In this document: positions 26,052 to 35,777 of the stretch, piece by piece
Numbering within the stretch: position 1 is the stretch's first letter
Layout of the letters: the number at the start of each line of letters is the position of its first letter
Assembly: GCA_963813485.1 (NCBI GenBank)
Contig: CAWEZE010000013.1
Coordinates: 186,001-250,000 of the forward strand
Length of the DNA: 64,000 bases
Source: DASQUK01 sp963813485
GTDB lineage: Bacteria; Actinomycetota; Acidimicrobiia; Acidimicrobiales; VFJN01
Direction: 5' to 3'
The notes under the pieces: generated by a model
Told to the model about the DNA's origin: nothing
The model's input: the letters and a program-made list of their open reading frames with translations, nothing else
Database searches by the model: none
Program-made: the position numbers and the translations under genes

Positions 26052-26940
26052 ATGGCAGCTCCCACCAAGAAACGAATCGTCGAACTGTCCGACGAAGACC
26101 TGCATCAGCTCATGGGCCTGGTGGACGGGATCGGACAGCGTCGAGCTCAAGCTCACGGTGCCCGAGGAGCACCACCGCTCGACGATCACGGGCCTCGGGA
26201 TGGACCCGCTGCAGGCCCAGATCCGCCAGGTGTTCTTCTTCGACACGCCGGACCTGGCACTCAACAAGCAAGGCGTTGTCGTGCGCGCCCGCCGCGTCCA
26301 GGGGCGGGGTGACGACACCGTGGTGAAGCTCCGGCCCGTCGTCCCCGACAAGCTGGCGGAAGAGTTTCGGCGGGCGCCGGGGATGGTCGTCGAGGTCGAC
26401 GCCATGCCGGGAGGCTGGGTCTGCTCGGCATCGTTCAAGGGGTCGCTGGGCACGAACGACGTCACCAGGGTGGCGAGCGGGGAGCGGTCGATCCGCAAGC
26501 TGTTCTCCAAGGGGCAGCGGGCGTTCTACGAGGCGCACGTCACCGAGGACATCGCGCTCGACGACCTCTCCATCCTCGGACCGATCTTCGTGCTCAAGCT
26601 CAACTTCCGCCCCGAGGGTTACGACCGCAAGATGGTGGCCGAGGCGTGGCTGTACCCCGACGGGTCCCGCATCCTCGAGCTGTCGACCAAGTGCCCTCCC
26701 GACGACATGCTGAACGTGGCCGTCCAGTCGCGGTTGTTCCTGAGCGGCCGGGGGCTCGACCTCAGCGGCGATCAGCACACGAAGACCCTCACGGCGCTCG
26801 ATTTCTTCTCACAGCAACTGCAGGCACCGTCCAAGACACCGTCCAAGGAACCGGCCAAGGCCCCCACGAAGAGGGCCTCCAAGGCGCGCAGCGCGAAGGC
26901 GGCGTCCAAGACAGCCGCGAAGTCACCGTCGAAGGCCTGA
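26052..26940 (+). pseudogene. CYTH-like (adenylate-cyclase/triphosphatase fold) protein with basic tail; one-base frameshift
   Basis: The ATG at 26052 follows a GAGGAGG ribosome site and encodes MAAPTKKRIVELSDEDLHQL..LVDG; the conserved part, SDSVELKLTVPEEH onward, is in the +1 frame. Dropping one G of GGG at 26127-26129 joins them as LVDGSDSVELKLTVP. The body (IRQVFFFDTPDLALN, VVVRARRVQG, TVVKLRPVVP, RKLFSKGQRAFY, YPDGSRILELSTKC) resembles actinobacterial proteins labelled CYTH/adenylate cyclase. The last 40 or so residues are Lys/Ala/Ser/Pro-rich like a histone H1 tail. The shift may be a sequencing error; the enzyme activity is unproven. Confidence 0.7.
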
Positions 26941-27046
26941 CACCTCGGCGTAGCGTCGTCGGCCCGGTCGCCACCGGATCCACTGCTGGTGCATCGTCGA
27001 GGGCCGAGTCCGTTGATCGCGCGAGCCGCCGGTAGTGTGCCCGCGC

Positions 27047-29404
27047 ATGAGCAACCTGCTCGACCTCCCTCCGGGCGAGCTGCAGGGCCGCGCCCGCGCC
27101 GTCCGTGATGCCGCCACTGGCACGCGGGTGACCTACTCCCCCAAGGTCTTCATCCCGCTCACGATGCTGTGCCGCGATCGCTGCGGCTACTGCACCTTCG
27201 CGCAACCGCCCGCCCGCCTGGACAAGCCCTACCTCGAGCCCGACGACGTGCTCGCCATCGCCCGTGCCGGCGCCCGGGCCGGCTGCCACGAGGCGCTGTT
27301 CACCCTCGGCGAGCGCCCCGAGGAGCGCTATGCCGCGGCACGCGACTGGCTCGGTGCCCGCGGCTACGACTCCACCGTCCACTACCTGGCCGAGATGTGC
27401 CGCCTGGTGCTCGAGGAGACCGGGCTGCTGCCCCATGCCAACGCCGGCGCGCTCCACGAGGACGAGCTCGCACGGCTGCGACCGGTGTCGGCCAGTCAGG
27501 GGATGATGCTCGAGTCGCTGCGCGCCGATCTGGCCGCCCACCGCGGGTCCCCGGACAAGACGCCCGAGCGCCGCGTGGCCACGCTGGAGGCGGCGGGGCG
27601 CCTGTCCATTCCCTTCACCACCGGCATCCTGATCGGGATCGGCGAGACCCGCGCCGACCGGTTGACGGCCTTGACCGCCATCGCCGAGTCCCACGGCCGG
27701 TGGGGCCACGTACAGGAGGTGATCGTCCAGAACTTCCTGCCCAAGCCAGGCACGGCCATGCACCAGGCCCCTCCCTGCCCGCCCGACGAGCACCTCGACG
27801 CCATCGCCCTGGCGCGGCTGGTGTTGCCGCCCGACGTCCACGTCCAGGCGCCCCCCAACCTGGCGGACGACTTCGGCGTGCTACTCGACGCCGGCATCGA
27901 CGATTGGGGCGGGGTCTCCCCGATCACCGCCGACCACGTCAATCCCGAACGTCCATGGCCGGCCCTGGATCGGCTGCGGGCCGTCACCGAGGAGCGCGGC
28001 TTCGCGCTGGCGCCACGGCTCACGGTCTACCCGCACATCGTCGCCGAGCCCGACCGCTGGCTCGACCCGGCGTTGGCGTTCCCGGTCATGGACCGGTCGG
28101 ATGCCGACGGCCTGGGGCGGGACGATCCGGGTGCGGTCTTCCCCGAGAGGACGCTGGCCAACGCCAAGGCGGGCACTGGCGCCGACGTCGTCCTCGCGGG
28201 CAACCGCTCGACCGCCTGGTACTCGGGCGCCGAGGCGACGCCACCCACCCTCGTTCCCGGTCCGACCGCCGTGGCGCCACCGGTGCGGGGTCGGGTGGCC
28301 GAGATCCTCGCCGGCGTCCGGGCCGGCCAGGTCCCGGGCGAGGACGAGCTGACCGATCTCTTCGGCGCCCGGGGGCCCGAGGTGGTTGCCATCGCGGAGC
28401 TGGCCGACGAGTGGCGCCACGAGGCCGTGGGCGACGTGGTCACCTACGTGCGCAACCGGAACATCAACTACACCAACGTGTGCACGTTCAAGTGCCGGTT
28501 CTGTGGGTTCTCCAAGGGGCCGCTATCGCTCAACCTGCGCGGCACGCCCTACCTGCTCACCCTCGACGACATCGCCGAGCGGTCCCGAGAGGCCTGGGAG
28601 CGGGGTGCCACCGAGGTGTGCCTCCAGGGCGGCATTCATCCCAACTTCGACGGCGACTACTACGTCGAGGTCGCCCGGGCGGTGAAGGCGGCGGTGCCCG
28701 ACATCCACGTCCACGGCTTCACGGCCCTCGAGGTGACGGAGGGGGCCCGGCGACTGGACGAGCCCCTCGACACGTACCTCCGCCGGTTGATGGACGCCGG
28801 GCTGCGGTCCTTGCCGGGTACCGCCGCCGAGATCCTCGACGACCCGGTGCGCCAGATCCTGTGCCCCGACAAGATCACGACCGACGAGTGGCTGGAGTGC
28901 CACCGCATCGCCCACTCGGTCGGGCTGCGCTCCAACGTGACCATCATGTTCGGCGCCGTCGAGTCACCCCGCTCGTGGGCCCGCCACCTGCTGCGGACCC
29001 GGGCCCTGCAGGCCGAGACCGGCGGCTTCACCGAGTTCGTGGGCTTGCCGTTCGTGCACATGGCCGCCCCGATCTACCTGCAGCGCAGAGCCCGCCGCGG
29101 GCCCACGTTCCGGGAGACCCTGCTCATGCACGCCGTGGCCCGGATCGCCTACCGGGGCCTGATCGACAACATCCAGTTTTCCTGGGTCAAGCTGGGCGCC
29201 GCTGCGGGCACCCAGCTGCTCCGCGCAGGGTGCAACGACCTCGGTGGCACGCTCATGGACGAGAACATCTCCAGGGCCGCCGGTGCCAGCCACGGCCAGG
29301 AGATGACCCCCGAGGACTTCGCGGCGCTGGTCGAGCCCCTGGGACGTACGCTCCGGGAACGCACGACGCTCTACGCGCCGGTCGAGCGGGCTGCGGCGGC
29401 GTAG
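27047..29404 (+). CDS. fbiC: 7,8-didemethyl-8-hydroxy-5-deazariboflavin (FO) synthase, fused CofG-CofH
   Basis: Bifunctional radical-SAM enzyme that makes FO, the chromophore of coenzyme F420, from tyrosine and a ribityl-diaminouracil. 785 residues from ATG 27047. The N-terminal CofG half carries CRDRCGYC (Cys42, 46, 49) and the C-terminal CofH half carries CTFKCRFC; PLSLNLRGTPYLLTLDDI and VCLQGGIHPNFDGDYYVE are CofH-typical. Its presence implies F420-dependent metabolism in this organism. Confidence 0.96.
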   Translation: MSNLLDLPPGELQGRARAVRDAATGTRVTYSPKVFIPLTMLCRDRCGYCTFAQPPARLDKPYLEPDDVLAIARAGARAGCHEALFTLGERPEERYAAARDWLGARGYDSTVHYLAEMCRLVLEETGLLPHANAGALHEDELARLRPVSASQGMMLESLRADLAAHRGSPDKTPERRVATLEAAGRLSIPFTTGILIGIGETRADRLTALTAIAESHGRWGHVQEVIVQNFLPKPGTAMHQAPPCPPDEHLDAIALARLVLPPDVHVQAPPNLADDFGVLLDAGIDDWGGVSPITADHVNPERPWPALDRLRAVTEERGFALAPRLTVYPHIVAEPDRWLDPALAFPVMDRSDADGLGRDDPGAVFPERTLANAKAGTGADVVLAGNRSTAWYSGAEATPPTLVPGPTAVAPPVRGRVAEILAGVRAGQVPGEDELTDLFGARGPEVVAIAELADEWRHEAVGDVVTYVRNRNINYTNVCTFKCRFCGFSKGPLSLNLRGTPYLLTLDDIAERSREAWERGATEVCLQGGIHPNFDGDYYVEVARAVKAAVPDIHVHGFTALEVTEGARRLDEPLDTYLRRLMDAGLRSLPGTAAEILDDPVRQILCPDKITTDEWLECHRIAHSVGLRSNVTIMFGAVESPRSWARHLLRTRALQAETGGFTEFVGLPFVHMAAPIYLQRRARRGPTFRETLLMHAVARIAYRGLIDNIQFSWVKLGAAAGTQLLRAGCNDLGGTLMDENISRAAGASHGQEMTPEDFAALVEPLGRTLRERTTLYAPVERAAAA

Positions 29405-29414
29405 TCACCCTCCG

Positions 29415-30467
29415 ATGCCTCGCGAGATGGACCGAGCACTCGTACGCAAGCTCCTCGACGACGCCGGGGCGACGCGCAACCGCGACGTGCTCGGCGACAT
29501 CCTGCGGAACGCCTACGGCCTGGCGACGGACGACGCCGACCGCCTGGACCTGAAGATCACCCGCGACTCGCTGCGTGAGATGCGCGAGGCCTTCCGTGTG
29601 TTCGCTCCCTACGAAGCGGTGCGCAAGGTCACCGTCTTCGGCTCGGCGCGGACGCTGCCCACGGATCCGCTCTACGAGCACGCCCGCGAGCTGGCCCGCC
29701 GCCTCGCCGACAACGGCTGGATGGTCGTCACCGGTGCCGGCCCCGGCATCATGGCCGCCGCGACCCAGGGCGCCGGGCCCGACCGCAGCCTGGGCGTCAC
29801 GATCCGCCTGCCGTTCGAGGAGGGCGGCCCCGACGGGCCCCTGGCGGGGTCCGACCGGGTGGTGGCGATGAAGTACTTCTTCACCCGCAAGCTGATGCTC
29901 ATGAAGGAGTCGAGCGGCTTCGTGTGCCTGCCCGGCGGCTTCGGCACCCAGGACGAGACCTTCGAGCTGCTCACGTTGCAGCAGACGGGCAAGGCCACGC
30001 CCGCGCCCATCGTGTTGCTGGACGTGCCTGGCCTCACCTACTGGAAGGGCTGGCAGCGGTTCCTCGACGACGAGCTGGTCGCCGCCGGCTGGGTCTCGCC
30101 GCGGGACACCAACCTGTTCGTGCTCACCGACGACATCGACGTGGCCGTCGACGCCATCCGGGGCTTCTGGCGCAACTACGAGTCGCTGCGCTGGGCCGGC
30201 GACCGGTTGGTCATCCGGCTGCGGGCGGCGCCGACAGACGCCGAGCTCGCCGACCTCAACGAGCGGTTCGCGGACCTGTGCGTGGAGGGTGGGATCGAGC
30301 GCACCGACCCACTGCCCGCCGAGGTGTCCGACAACGACCGCCTCGACCTGCCGCGGCTGGTGATGCGCTTCGACGTCCGCAAGGGGGGCGAGTTCCGGGA
30401 CCTGATCCGGGCACTGAACCAACTCGACTCGGCGCCCCCACTCGATTCCGAGGCGTCAGCCCGCTGA
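29415..30467 (+). CDS. LOG-family (TIGR00730-like) nucleotide phosphoribohydrolase-type protein
   Basis: 350 residues. The Rossmann core KVTVFGSARTLPTDPLYEHA, NGWMVVTGAGPGIMAAATQGA and the family motif PGGFGTQDETFELL are visible. Homologs release a base from nucleoside monophosphates (plant cytokinin LOG proteins) though they are often misnamed lysine decarboxylases. The protein has about 70 extra residues at the N-terminus and a long C-terminal extension compared with short LOG proteins. It follows fbiC by 10 bases and overlaps the convergent deacetylase gene by 12 bases. Confidence 0.82.
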   Translation: MPREMDRALVRKLLDDAGATRNRDVLGDILRNAYGLATDDADRLDLKITRDSLREMREAFRVFAPYEAVRKVTVFGSARTLPTDPLYEHARELARRLADNGWMVVTGAGPGIMAAATQGAGPDRSLGVTIRLPFEEGGPDGPLAGSDRVVAMKYFFTRKLMLMKESSGFVCLPGGFGTQDETFELLTLQQTGKATPAPIVLLDVPGLTYWKGWQRFLDDELVAAGWVSPRDTNLFVLTDDIDVAVDAIRGFWRNYESLRWAGDRLVIRLRAAPTDAELADLNERFADLCVEGGIERTDPLPAEVSDNDRLDLPRLVMRFDVRKGGEFRDLIRALNQLDSAPPLDSEASAR

Positions 30468-31271
30468 GTCCGGCACGCTGTCGGGCACCAGGTAGTCCTC
30501 CAGCAGCGCGAAACGCAGCCCCGCCTCGTCGGCCCGATCGGCCAGCGCCCGCAGCTCGGTCACGAACGACGGGCGGAAGTGCATCAGCAGGATGTCACCC
30601 GCTCGTAGCTGCGGCACGGTGCGGTAGCCGACGTCCGCACCGTTGACGCTCACCTCCCAGAGGACGATCGCCGCCATCCCGCATGCGGCCGCCGCCCGCG
30701 TGGTGGCCTCGTTGTAGGCGCCGTACGGCGGACGGAACAGCACGGGCCGCCGCCCGAAGGCCCGCTCCAGCGTGTCGGCGTTGCCGCAGATCTCGGCACG
30801 CTGCCCCTCCTCGGGCAACGTGCGCAGGTCGGTGTGGGTACGGGTGTGGGACTCCACCAAGGTGTCGGGCAGGCGGCGGAAGAACTCGGCATCGGCCTGA
30901 ACCGGGCCGTCGAGCAGGAACAGGCTGACGGGCACGCCGAGCTCTTCGAGCGCCACCTTCACCTCGGGATTGCGGGTGTGCCCATCGTCGATGGTCAGGA
31001 ACACCACGGGGTCGGTGGTCTCGACGCGGCTGATCACCGGCGCCACACCGGGGGTGGATGGCAACGGCACGAGGGTCACGGGCGGCGGGACAGTGGTCAC
31101 AACTGGCGACCCCGACGCCTCGGATACCGCCGGTTCGTCGGACACGCGGCTGCCGATGGCGTCGATCACCAGCGTGGCGACGACGAGGGCAACGGCGGCG
31201 CGCACCAGCTTGGCCAGGCGCACCCGTTCGACGGACCGGCGCGGCGACTCTCCGGAGCGTCCCCCCGACAT
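30456..31271 (-). CDS. polysaccharide deacetylase (NodB domain), membrane-anchored
   Basis: 271 residues from ATG 31271. A transmembrane anchor (RAAVALVVATLVIDAIG) and a Pro/Thr linker precede the NodB domain: VVFLTIDDGHT (catalytic base and metal aspartates), VESHTRTHTDL (metal histidines), VLFRPPYGAYN and GDILLMHFRPS. It probably deacetylates a cell-wall or capsular glycan outside the membrane. Confidence 0.87.
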   Translation of the reverse strand: MSGGRSGESPRRSVERVRLAKLVRAAVALVVATLVIDAIGSRVSDEPAVSEASGSPVVTTVPPPVTLVPLPSTPGVAPVISRVETTDPVVFLTIDDGHTRNPEVKVALEELGVPVSLFLLDGPVQADAEFFRRLPDTLVESHTRTHTDLRTLPEEGQRAEICGNADTLERAFGRRPVLFRPPYGAYNEATTRAAAACGMAAIVLWEVSVNGADVGYRTVPQLRAGDILLMHFRPSFVTELRALADRADEAGLRFALLEDYLVPDSVPDSAG

Positions 31272-31451
31272 GGCGGAGAGTGTGACGCCGCCCGATCGAC
31301 AGGACGCGGATACCCAGCCCCGCTGCGTGCCATGGGGCAACGCGAACGGTGCCTCGGGGCCGAGGCACCGACGAACCAAGACCGTGCGCTATCGCCTCCG
31401 GAGCTTCGAGGCGTTCGTCATGCGTCAGCGACGGGCCGGGACGTCCATCGC

Positions 31452-31652
31452 TCAGTCCGTGTCGTCGGGTTCCTGGAGCAGCACTACGGCCTTCTCGACG
31501 GCGCGGCGGGCCCGGGTCAGGCGTCGCTCGTCGACCGGAAGCTCGACCCCGCCGGCGTCGATCGACTCGCGCAGGCGCTCCATGGCCAGATCAGCCAGCT
31601 CTTCGCTGATCGACTCCAGGCGCTTGCGGATGTCGTCGAACTCACCGGCCAC
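31452..31652 (-). CDS. small helical protein, 66 residues
   Basis: Start chosen at GTG 31652 because GGAGGAGAAACC lies just upstream; a longer frame runs to 31817. The sequence (MAGEFDDIRKRLESISEELADL, ERLRESIDAGG, ERRLTRARRAVEKAVVLLQEP) is almost all amphipathic helix, probably coiled coil. No family recognised. Divergent from the cysteine-rich protein gene. Confidence 0.6.
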   Translation of the reverse strand: MAGEFDDIRKRLESISEELADLAMERLRESIDAGGVELPVDERRLTRARRAVEKAVVLLQEPDDTD

Positions 31653-31722
31653 GGTTTCTCCTCCGGACGCGAAGCCGCCCAGCATGCCACCCACCAGCGC
31701 GGCGTGTGCCAACGTGGCGCCG

Positions 31723-32484
31723 ATGGCAAGTTCCCCGACGAGCGCACCCGCCGATCTCCACGAATACGTCAGCTTCGACGCACCCGACGAGCACCGCACC
31801 TGGGTGTTCGACGTCACGTTCCTCCTCAGCCCCTGGCGCTGTATCTACGGGCGCGGCTGCCAGGGGGTGCTCACCGGGCCGGCACCCGAGCTCGAGCAGG
31901 GCTGTTGCAGCTACGGCGCACACTTCGTCGACGAGGACGATGCCAACGCCGTGCTCGAGGCGGCCGGGCGGCTCACCACCGACCAGTGGCAGCACGGCCG
32001 GCTGGCGGTGCGGCGAGGCGGGCCCATCCGCCGGACCACCAAGGGAACGCTCATCACCCGGCTTGTCGACGGCGCCTGCATCTTCCTCAACCGGCCGGGC
32101 TTCCGCGGGGGCGCCGGCTGTGCCCTCCACCGCGGGGCGCTCGAGGCCGGAGAACGACCGATGGACTGGAAGCCCGACGTGTGCTGGCAACTCCCGCTGC
32201 GCCTGTCGGAAAGCACCGACGACTCCGGACAGGTGGTCTCGACGCTGCGGGAGTGGAAGCGGCGCGACTGGGGTGCCGGCGGCCAGGAGTTCCACTGGTG
32301 GTGCACCGAGGCCCCCGACGCCTTCGTGGACGCCACGCCCGTCTACCTTTCGTTGCGCGACGAGATCGTGGAGCTCGTGGGTACGTGGGCGTACGACCGC
32401 TTCGTCGAGCACGTCACCGCCCGCAACGGCGGCAGCCCCCGCGGCGAGCAGTACCTTCCCCACCCAGCTCTACGCCGGCGCTGA
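31723..32484 (+). CDS. cysteine-rich protein, possible zinc/iron-chelating (YkgJ-like) fold
   Basis: 253 residues from ATG 31723; ATG 31684 is an alternative. Conserved-looking cysteine clusters: RCIYGRGCQG, QGCCSYGAHF, GACIFLNRPGFRGGAGCALH and later single Cys in tryptophan-rich contexts (PDVCWQLPLR, EFHWWCTEAP). The CC and Cys-x3-Cys spacing recalls the metal-chelating UPF0153/YkgJ group, and relatives occur across actinobacteria as hypotheticals. Function unknown. Confidence 0.7.
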   Translation: MASSPTSAPADLHEYVSFDAPDEHRTWVFDVTFLLSPWRCIYGRGCQGVLTGPAPELEQGCCSYGAHFVDEDDANAVLEAAGRLTTDQWQHGRLAVRRGGPIRRTTKGTLITRLVDGACIFLNRPGFRGGAGCALHRGALEAGERPMDWKPDVCWQLPLRLSESTDDSGQVVSTLREWKRRDWGAGGQEFHWWCTEAPDAFVDATPVYLSLRDEIVELVGTWAYDRFVEHVTARNGGSPRGEQYLPHPALRRR

Positions 32485-32499
32485 GTCCCGAAGGAGGCT

Positions 32500-32745
32500 T
32501 CAGCCGTCGTCGTCGGCGTCGAACATGCACCACGTCGCATGCTCGTCGCCCGCGTCGGCCCCGCACTCGGGGCACGGTTCATCGTCCGCCGGATCGAAGA
32601 TGGCGGTGAGATCGAGATCATTGCTGCGCTTCAGCGCGCGCGCTTCTTCGAATCGGCGATGTCGACCCTTTTCACGGGCCAGCTCCCACGTGTTACTCGT
32701 TCGGCAGGAAAGTGTATCGCCGGTGACAGCGGCTAACTCCCCCAA
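32500..32745 (-). CDS. small zinc-finger-like protein, about 80 residues
   Basis: The C-terminal half has CPECGADAGDEHATWC, a compact putative zinc site, and the middle is charged (REKGRHRRFEEARALKRSNDLDL). The only standard start in frame is TTG at 32745, so the N-terminus is doubtful. It lies convergent with the cysteine-rich gene, 16 bases apart. Local base composition is less GC-rich than the flanks. No family recognised. Confidence 0.5.
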   Translation of the reverse strand: MGELAAVTGDTLSCRTSNTWELAREKGRHRRFEEARALKRSNDLDLTAIFDPADDEPCPECGADAGDEHATWCMFDADDDG

Positions 32746-32857
32746 CGCGTTGTTGCTCGGGGTGTCCCGACCCCTTTCCTACCACGTCCGGGTGAAATCA
32801 AGACGTCACATCCTGACGACTGCCCCCAAGTACCACATTCCCATGTGTGGGCTGAAC

Positions 32858-32882
32858 GAGCGGCCTATCCGCTCGGCTCCTT
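32858..32882. repeat. hairpin plus 19-base repeat, copy 1
   Basis: GAGCGG-CCTAT-CCGCTC hairpin at 32858-32874; the 19 bases CCTATCCGCTCGGCTCCTT (32864-32882) recur exactly at 37590-37608. It sits 13 bases before the glucosidase GTG start. Confidence 0.6.
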
Positions 32883-32894
32883 ACCATCGTCTCC

Positions 32895-34433
32895 GTGGAC
32901 GCTCCCTGGTGGCAACGCGCCGTCTTCTACCAGATCTATCCCCGGTCGTTCGCGAGCGGCGGCCGGCGTCCGACCGGCGACCTCGCAGGGATCGAGCAAC
33001 ACCTCGACCACCTCGACTGGCTGGGCGTCGACGCCGTGTGGCTCTCGCCGTTCTATCCCTCACCGATGGCCGACTTCGGCTACGACGTCTCCGACTACTG
33101 CGACGTGGATCCGCTGTTCGGCGACCTCGACACCTTTGATCACCTGCTGGCGGCGTGTCACGCGCGGGACCTGAAGCTCCTCGTCGACCTGGTGCCCAAC
33201 CACACGTCGGACCAGCATCCGTGGTTCCGGGCCGCCCGCTCGAGCCGGGACGACCCTCAACGCGACTGGTATGTGTGGCGGGAGGGGACGCCGGATACCC
33301 CGCCCAACAACTGGGTGGCGGCGTTCACGGGCGGCCCCGCCTGGACGTGGGACGAGGCCACGGGTCAGTGGTACCTGCACCTGTTCCTGCCCGAGCAGCC
33401 CGACCTCAACTGGGCCAATCCCGAAGTGGTCGAGGCCGTCCACGGGGTGATGCGCTTCTGGCTCGACCGGGGCGTCGACGGCTTCCGCATCGACGTCGCC
33501 CACGGCATCGGCAAGGACCCGGCATTGCCGGACGACCCGCCCGAGAGCGCGGGCATGCCCCACAGCGCCCTGAACGACACCGCCGAGACTCATGAGCTGC
33601 TCCGCGGCATGCGCAAGCTGGTCGACGCCTACCCCGGCGACCGGCTGATCCTGGGCGAGGTGTTCCTGTTGTCGACCGAGCGGGTGGCCACCTACTACGG
33701 CGAAGGTGACGAGCTGCACCTGTCGTTCAACTTCCCACCCCTGTTCGCTCCGTGGGACGCCGGCCGCTGGCGCCGACAGATCGACGACGCCACCCACCAC
33801 ATCGTCGACCGTTTCCACGGCTGGCCGACGTGGGTGCTCTCGAACCACGACAACGTCCGCCACCGCACCCGCTACGGCGGCTCGGAGTCTCGTGCCCGGG
33901 CCGCGGTGTTCCTGCTGCTGGGCCTGGCCGGCTCACCGGTGCTGTACGCAGGTGAGGAGCTGGGCCTGGAGGACGCCGTCATCCCCGAGGATCGGCGCGT
34001 CGATCCCGGGGGACGTGACGGTTGCCGGGCACCGATCCCCTGGGATGGGACACGCGACCACGGCTGGGGCGTGGAGGATGCCTGGCTGCCGTGGCCGCCC
34101 GAGGCGGATGCCCGCAACGTCGCCGCCCTCCGAGACGACGCTGATTCGATCCTCCACCTCTACCGACGGCTCCTGGCTGCCCGCCGCGCCAGCACGGCCC
34201 TGCAGACCGGGGCGTTCGAGCGCCTGGCGCCGGTCGAGCGCGCTGCGCCGGGCGTCGTGGCCTGGCGCCGCTGGGACGACGCCGGCGCCGTGGTCGTCGC
34301 CGTCAACATGGGCGGGGACGCGCTGATGGACGTGGAGGGCACGGTGCTCGTCGCCAGCGACGGGCTCGCCGAGGGCGAGCCGTTCAATGGCGTCCTCGGC
34401 GCGGACCGGGCCGTACTCATCGCGCCGAGCTAG
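32895..34433 (+). CDS. alpha-glucosidase, GH13 family
   Basis: Cytoplasmic glycoside hydrolase of 512 residues, no signal peptide. It has all GH13 landmarks: WWQRAVFYQIYPRSF opening, LLVDLVPNHTSDQHPWF, the nucleophile Asp in DGFRIDVAHG, the acid Glu in LILGEVFLL and the transition-state site VLSNHDNVRHRTRYGG. It most resembles oligo-1,6-glucosidase/alpha-glucosidases acting on maltose- or isomaltose-type sugars; exact linkage not predictable. GTG start at 32895. Confidence 0.92.
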   Translation: MDAPWWQRAVFYQIYPRSFASGGRRPTGDLAGIEQHLDHLDWLGVDAVWLSPFYPSPMADFGYDVSDYCDVDPLFGDLDTFDHLLAACHARDLKLLVDLVPNHTSDQHPWFRAARSSRDDPQRDWYVWREGTPDTPPNNWVAAFTGGPAWTWDEATGQWYLHLFLPEQPDLNWANPEVVEAVHGVMRFWLDRGVDGFRIDVAHGIGKDPALPDDPPESAGMPHSALNDTAETHELLRGMRKLVDAYPGDRLILGEVFLLSTERVATYYGEGDELHLSFNFPPLFAPWDAGRWRRQIDDATHHIVDRFHGWPTWVLSNHDNVRHRTRYGGSESRARAAVFLLLGLAGSPVLYAGEELGLEDAVIPEDRRVDPGGRDGCRAPIPWDGTRDHGWGVEDAWLPWPPEADARNVAALRDDADSILHLYRRLLAARRASTALQTGAFERLAPVERAAPGVVAWRRWDDAGAVVVAVNMGGDALMDVEGTVLVASDGLAEGEPFNGVLGADRAVLIAPS

Positions 34434-34473
34434 CGCCGACCCGGCGGGCGGCCTCGCACTACGCTGCCGGGAC

Positions 34474-35775
34474 ATGACGGCGGTGTCAGAAAGTCCGGCC
34501 CGAGCGGCCATGGGCACGGAAAGTCTGTCCGCCGACGGCGCACCGACCATGCCATGGCCGATCATCTCGGCCGACGACCACCTGATCGAGCCGCCGGACC
34601 TGTTCGAGGGCCGCATGCCGTCGGGACTCGCCGACCGGGCGCCGCGGATCGTCGAGGACGCCGACGGCACGCAGGCGTGGGCGTACGAGGCAGAGCGCTA
34701 CCCGAACATCGGGCTGAACGCCGTGGTCGGGCGGCCTCGCGAAGAATGGTCGATGGAGCCCGCACGCTTCGACGAGATGCGCGCGGGCTGCTGGGACATC
34801 GACGCGCGCATCGAGGACATGGATACCGGCGGGATCTGGGCTTCGCTGTGCTTCCCGTCGCTGATCGCCGGCTTCGCCGGGACGGTGTTCGCCCGGTCCC
34901 AGGACCCCGAGCTCGGCCTCGCGTGCATCCGCGCCTGGAACGACTGGCACCTGGAGGTCTGGGCAGGCACCCACCCTGGGCGCATCATCCCCCTCCAGCT
35001 CGGCTGGTTGCCCGACCCGGTGGTCGCCGCGCGGGACGTGGAGCGCAACGCCGAGCGCGGCTTCAAGGCCGTCAGCTTCGTCGAGCAACCGGTCAACGTC
35101 GGCCTGCCGTCGCTCCACACCGACCACTGGGACCCGTTCCTCGCCGCCTGCGAGGAGACCGGTACGGTCGTCTGCCTGCACACGGCGTCGGGGGCCTGGA
35201 CCGCCGCCACATCGCCGGGTGCCCCGCTCGAGCTGTACACGACACTGTTCCCGGTGAACGCGCTGGCGGCCGCGGCCGACTGGCTGTGGGCGCGGGTGCC
35301 GCTGCGGTTCCCACGGTTGCGCATCGTGCTGGCCGAGGGGGGCATCGGCTGGGTGCCGATGCTGCTGGACCGGCTCGACTGGGTGATGGACCACTCGGCG
35401 ACCGGCGGCGACGGCGTCTGGGTCGGCGAGCTCACACCGTCCGAGGCTCTGCGCCGCAACTTCTGGTTCTGCACCATCGACGACCCGTCGACGCTGGCGG
35501 CCCGCCATCGCGTGGGCGTCGACCACATCCTCGTCGAGTGCGACTACCCGCATGCGGACTCGTCGTGGCCGCACACCGCGTCGCTGCTCGCCGACCGCTT
35601 CGCCACCGTCGGGGTCACCGACGACGAGGCCGCGGCCATGACCCATCGCAACGCGGCCGCCCTCTTCGACCACCCGCTCCCACCGGAGGGTCGAATGCCG
35701 ATTCCGCGGAGCATCCAACCCGAACCGACGAGCCAAGCCGATCCGCCAGCAGCCGGCGGAATCGGCGTTCGCTAG
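34474..35775 (+). CDS. amidohydrolase family 2 (TIM-barrel metal hydrolase/decarboxylase)
   Basis: 433 residues from ATG 34474. Opening IISADDHLIEPPDLFEGRMP is the metal-binding strand of the amidohydrolase-2 group (HxE/HxxE type). Other barrel markers are CLHTASGAW, FPRLRIVLAEGGIGWVPMLLDRL and the late VDHILVECDYPHADSSWP with the barrel aspartate. Relatives include decarboxylases and hydrolases of aromatic or unusual acids; the substrate here is unknown. It is followed after 2 bases by a second, unrelated amidohydrolase gene. Confidence 0.85.
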   Translation: MTAVSESPARAAMGTESLSADGAPTMPWPIISADDHLIEPPDLFEGRMPSGLADRAPRIVEDADGTQAWAYEAERYPNIGLNAVVGRPREEWSMEPARFDEMRAGCWDIDARIEDMDTGGIWASLCFPSLIAGFAGTVFARSQDPELGLACIRAWNDWHLEVWAGTHPGRIIPLQLGWLPDPVVAARDVERNAERGFKAVSFVEQPVNVGLPSLHTDHWDPFLAACEETGTVVCLHTASGAWTAATSPGAPLELYTTLFPVNALAAAADWLWARVPLRFPRLRIVLAEGGIGWVPMLLDRLDWVMDHSATGGDGVWVGELTPSEALRRNFWFCTIDDPSTLAARHRVGVDHILVECDYPHADSSWPHTASLLADRFATVGVTDDEAAAMTHRNAAALFDHPLPPEGRMPIPRSIQPEPTSQADPPAAGGIGVR

Positions 35776-35777
35776 TT

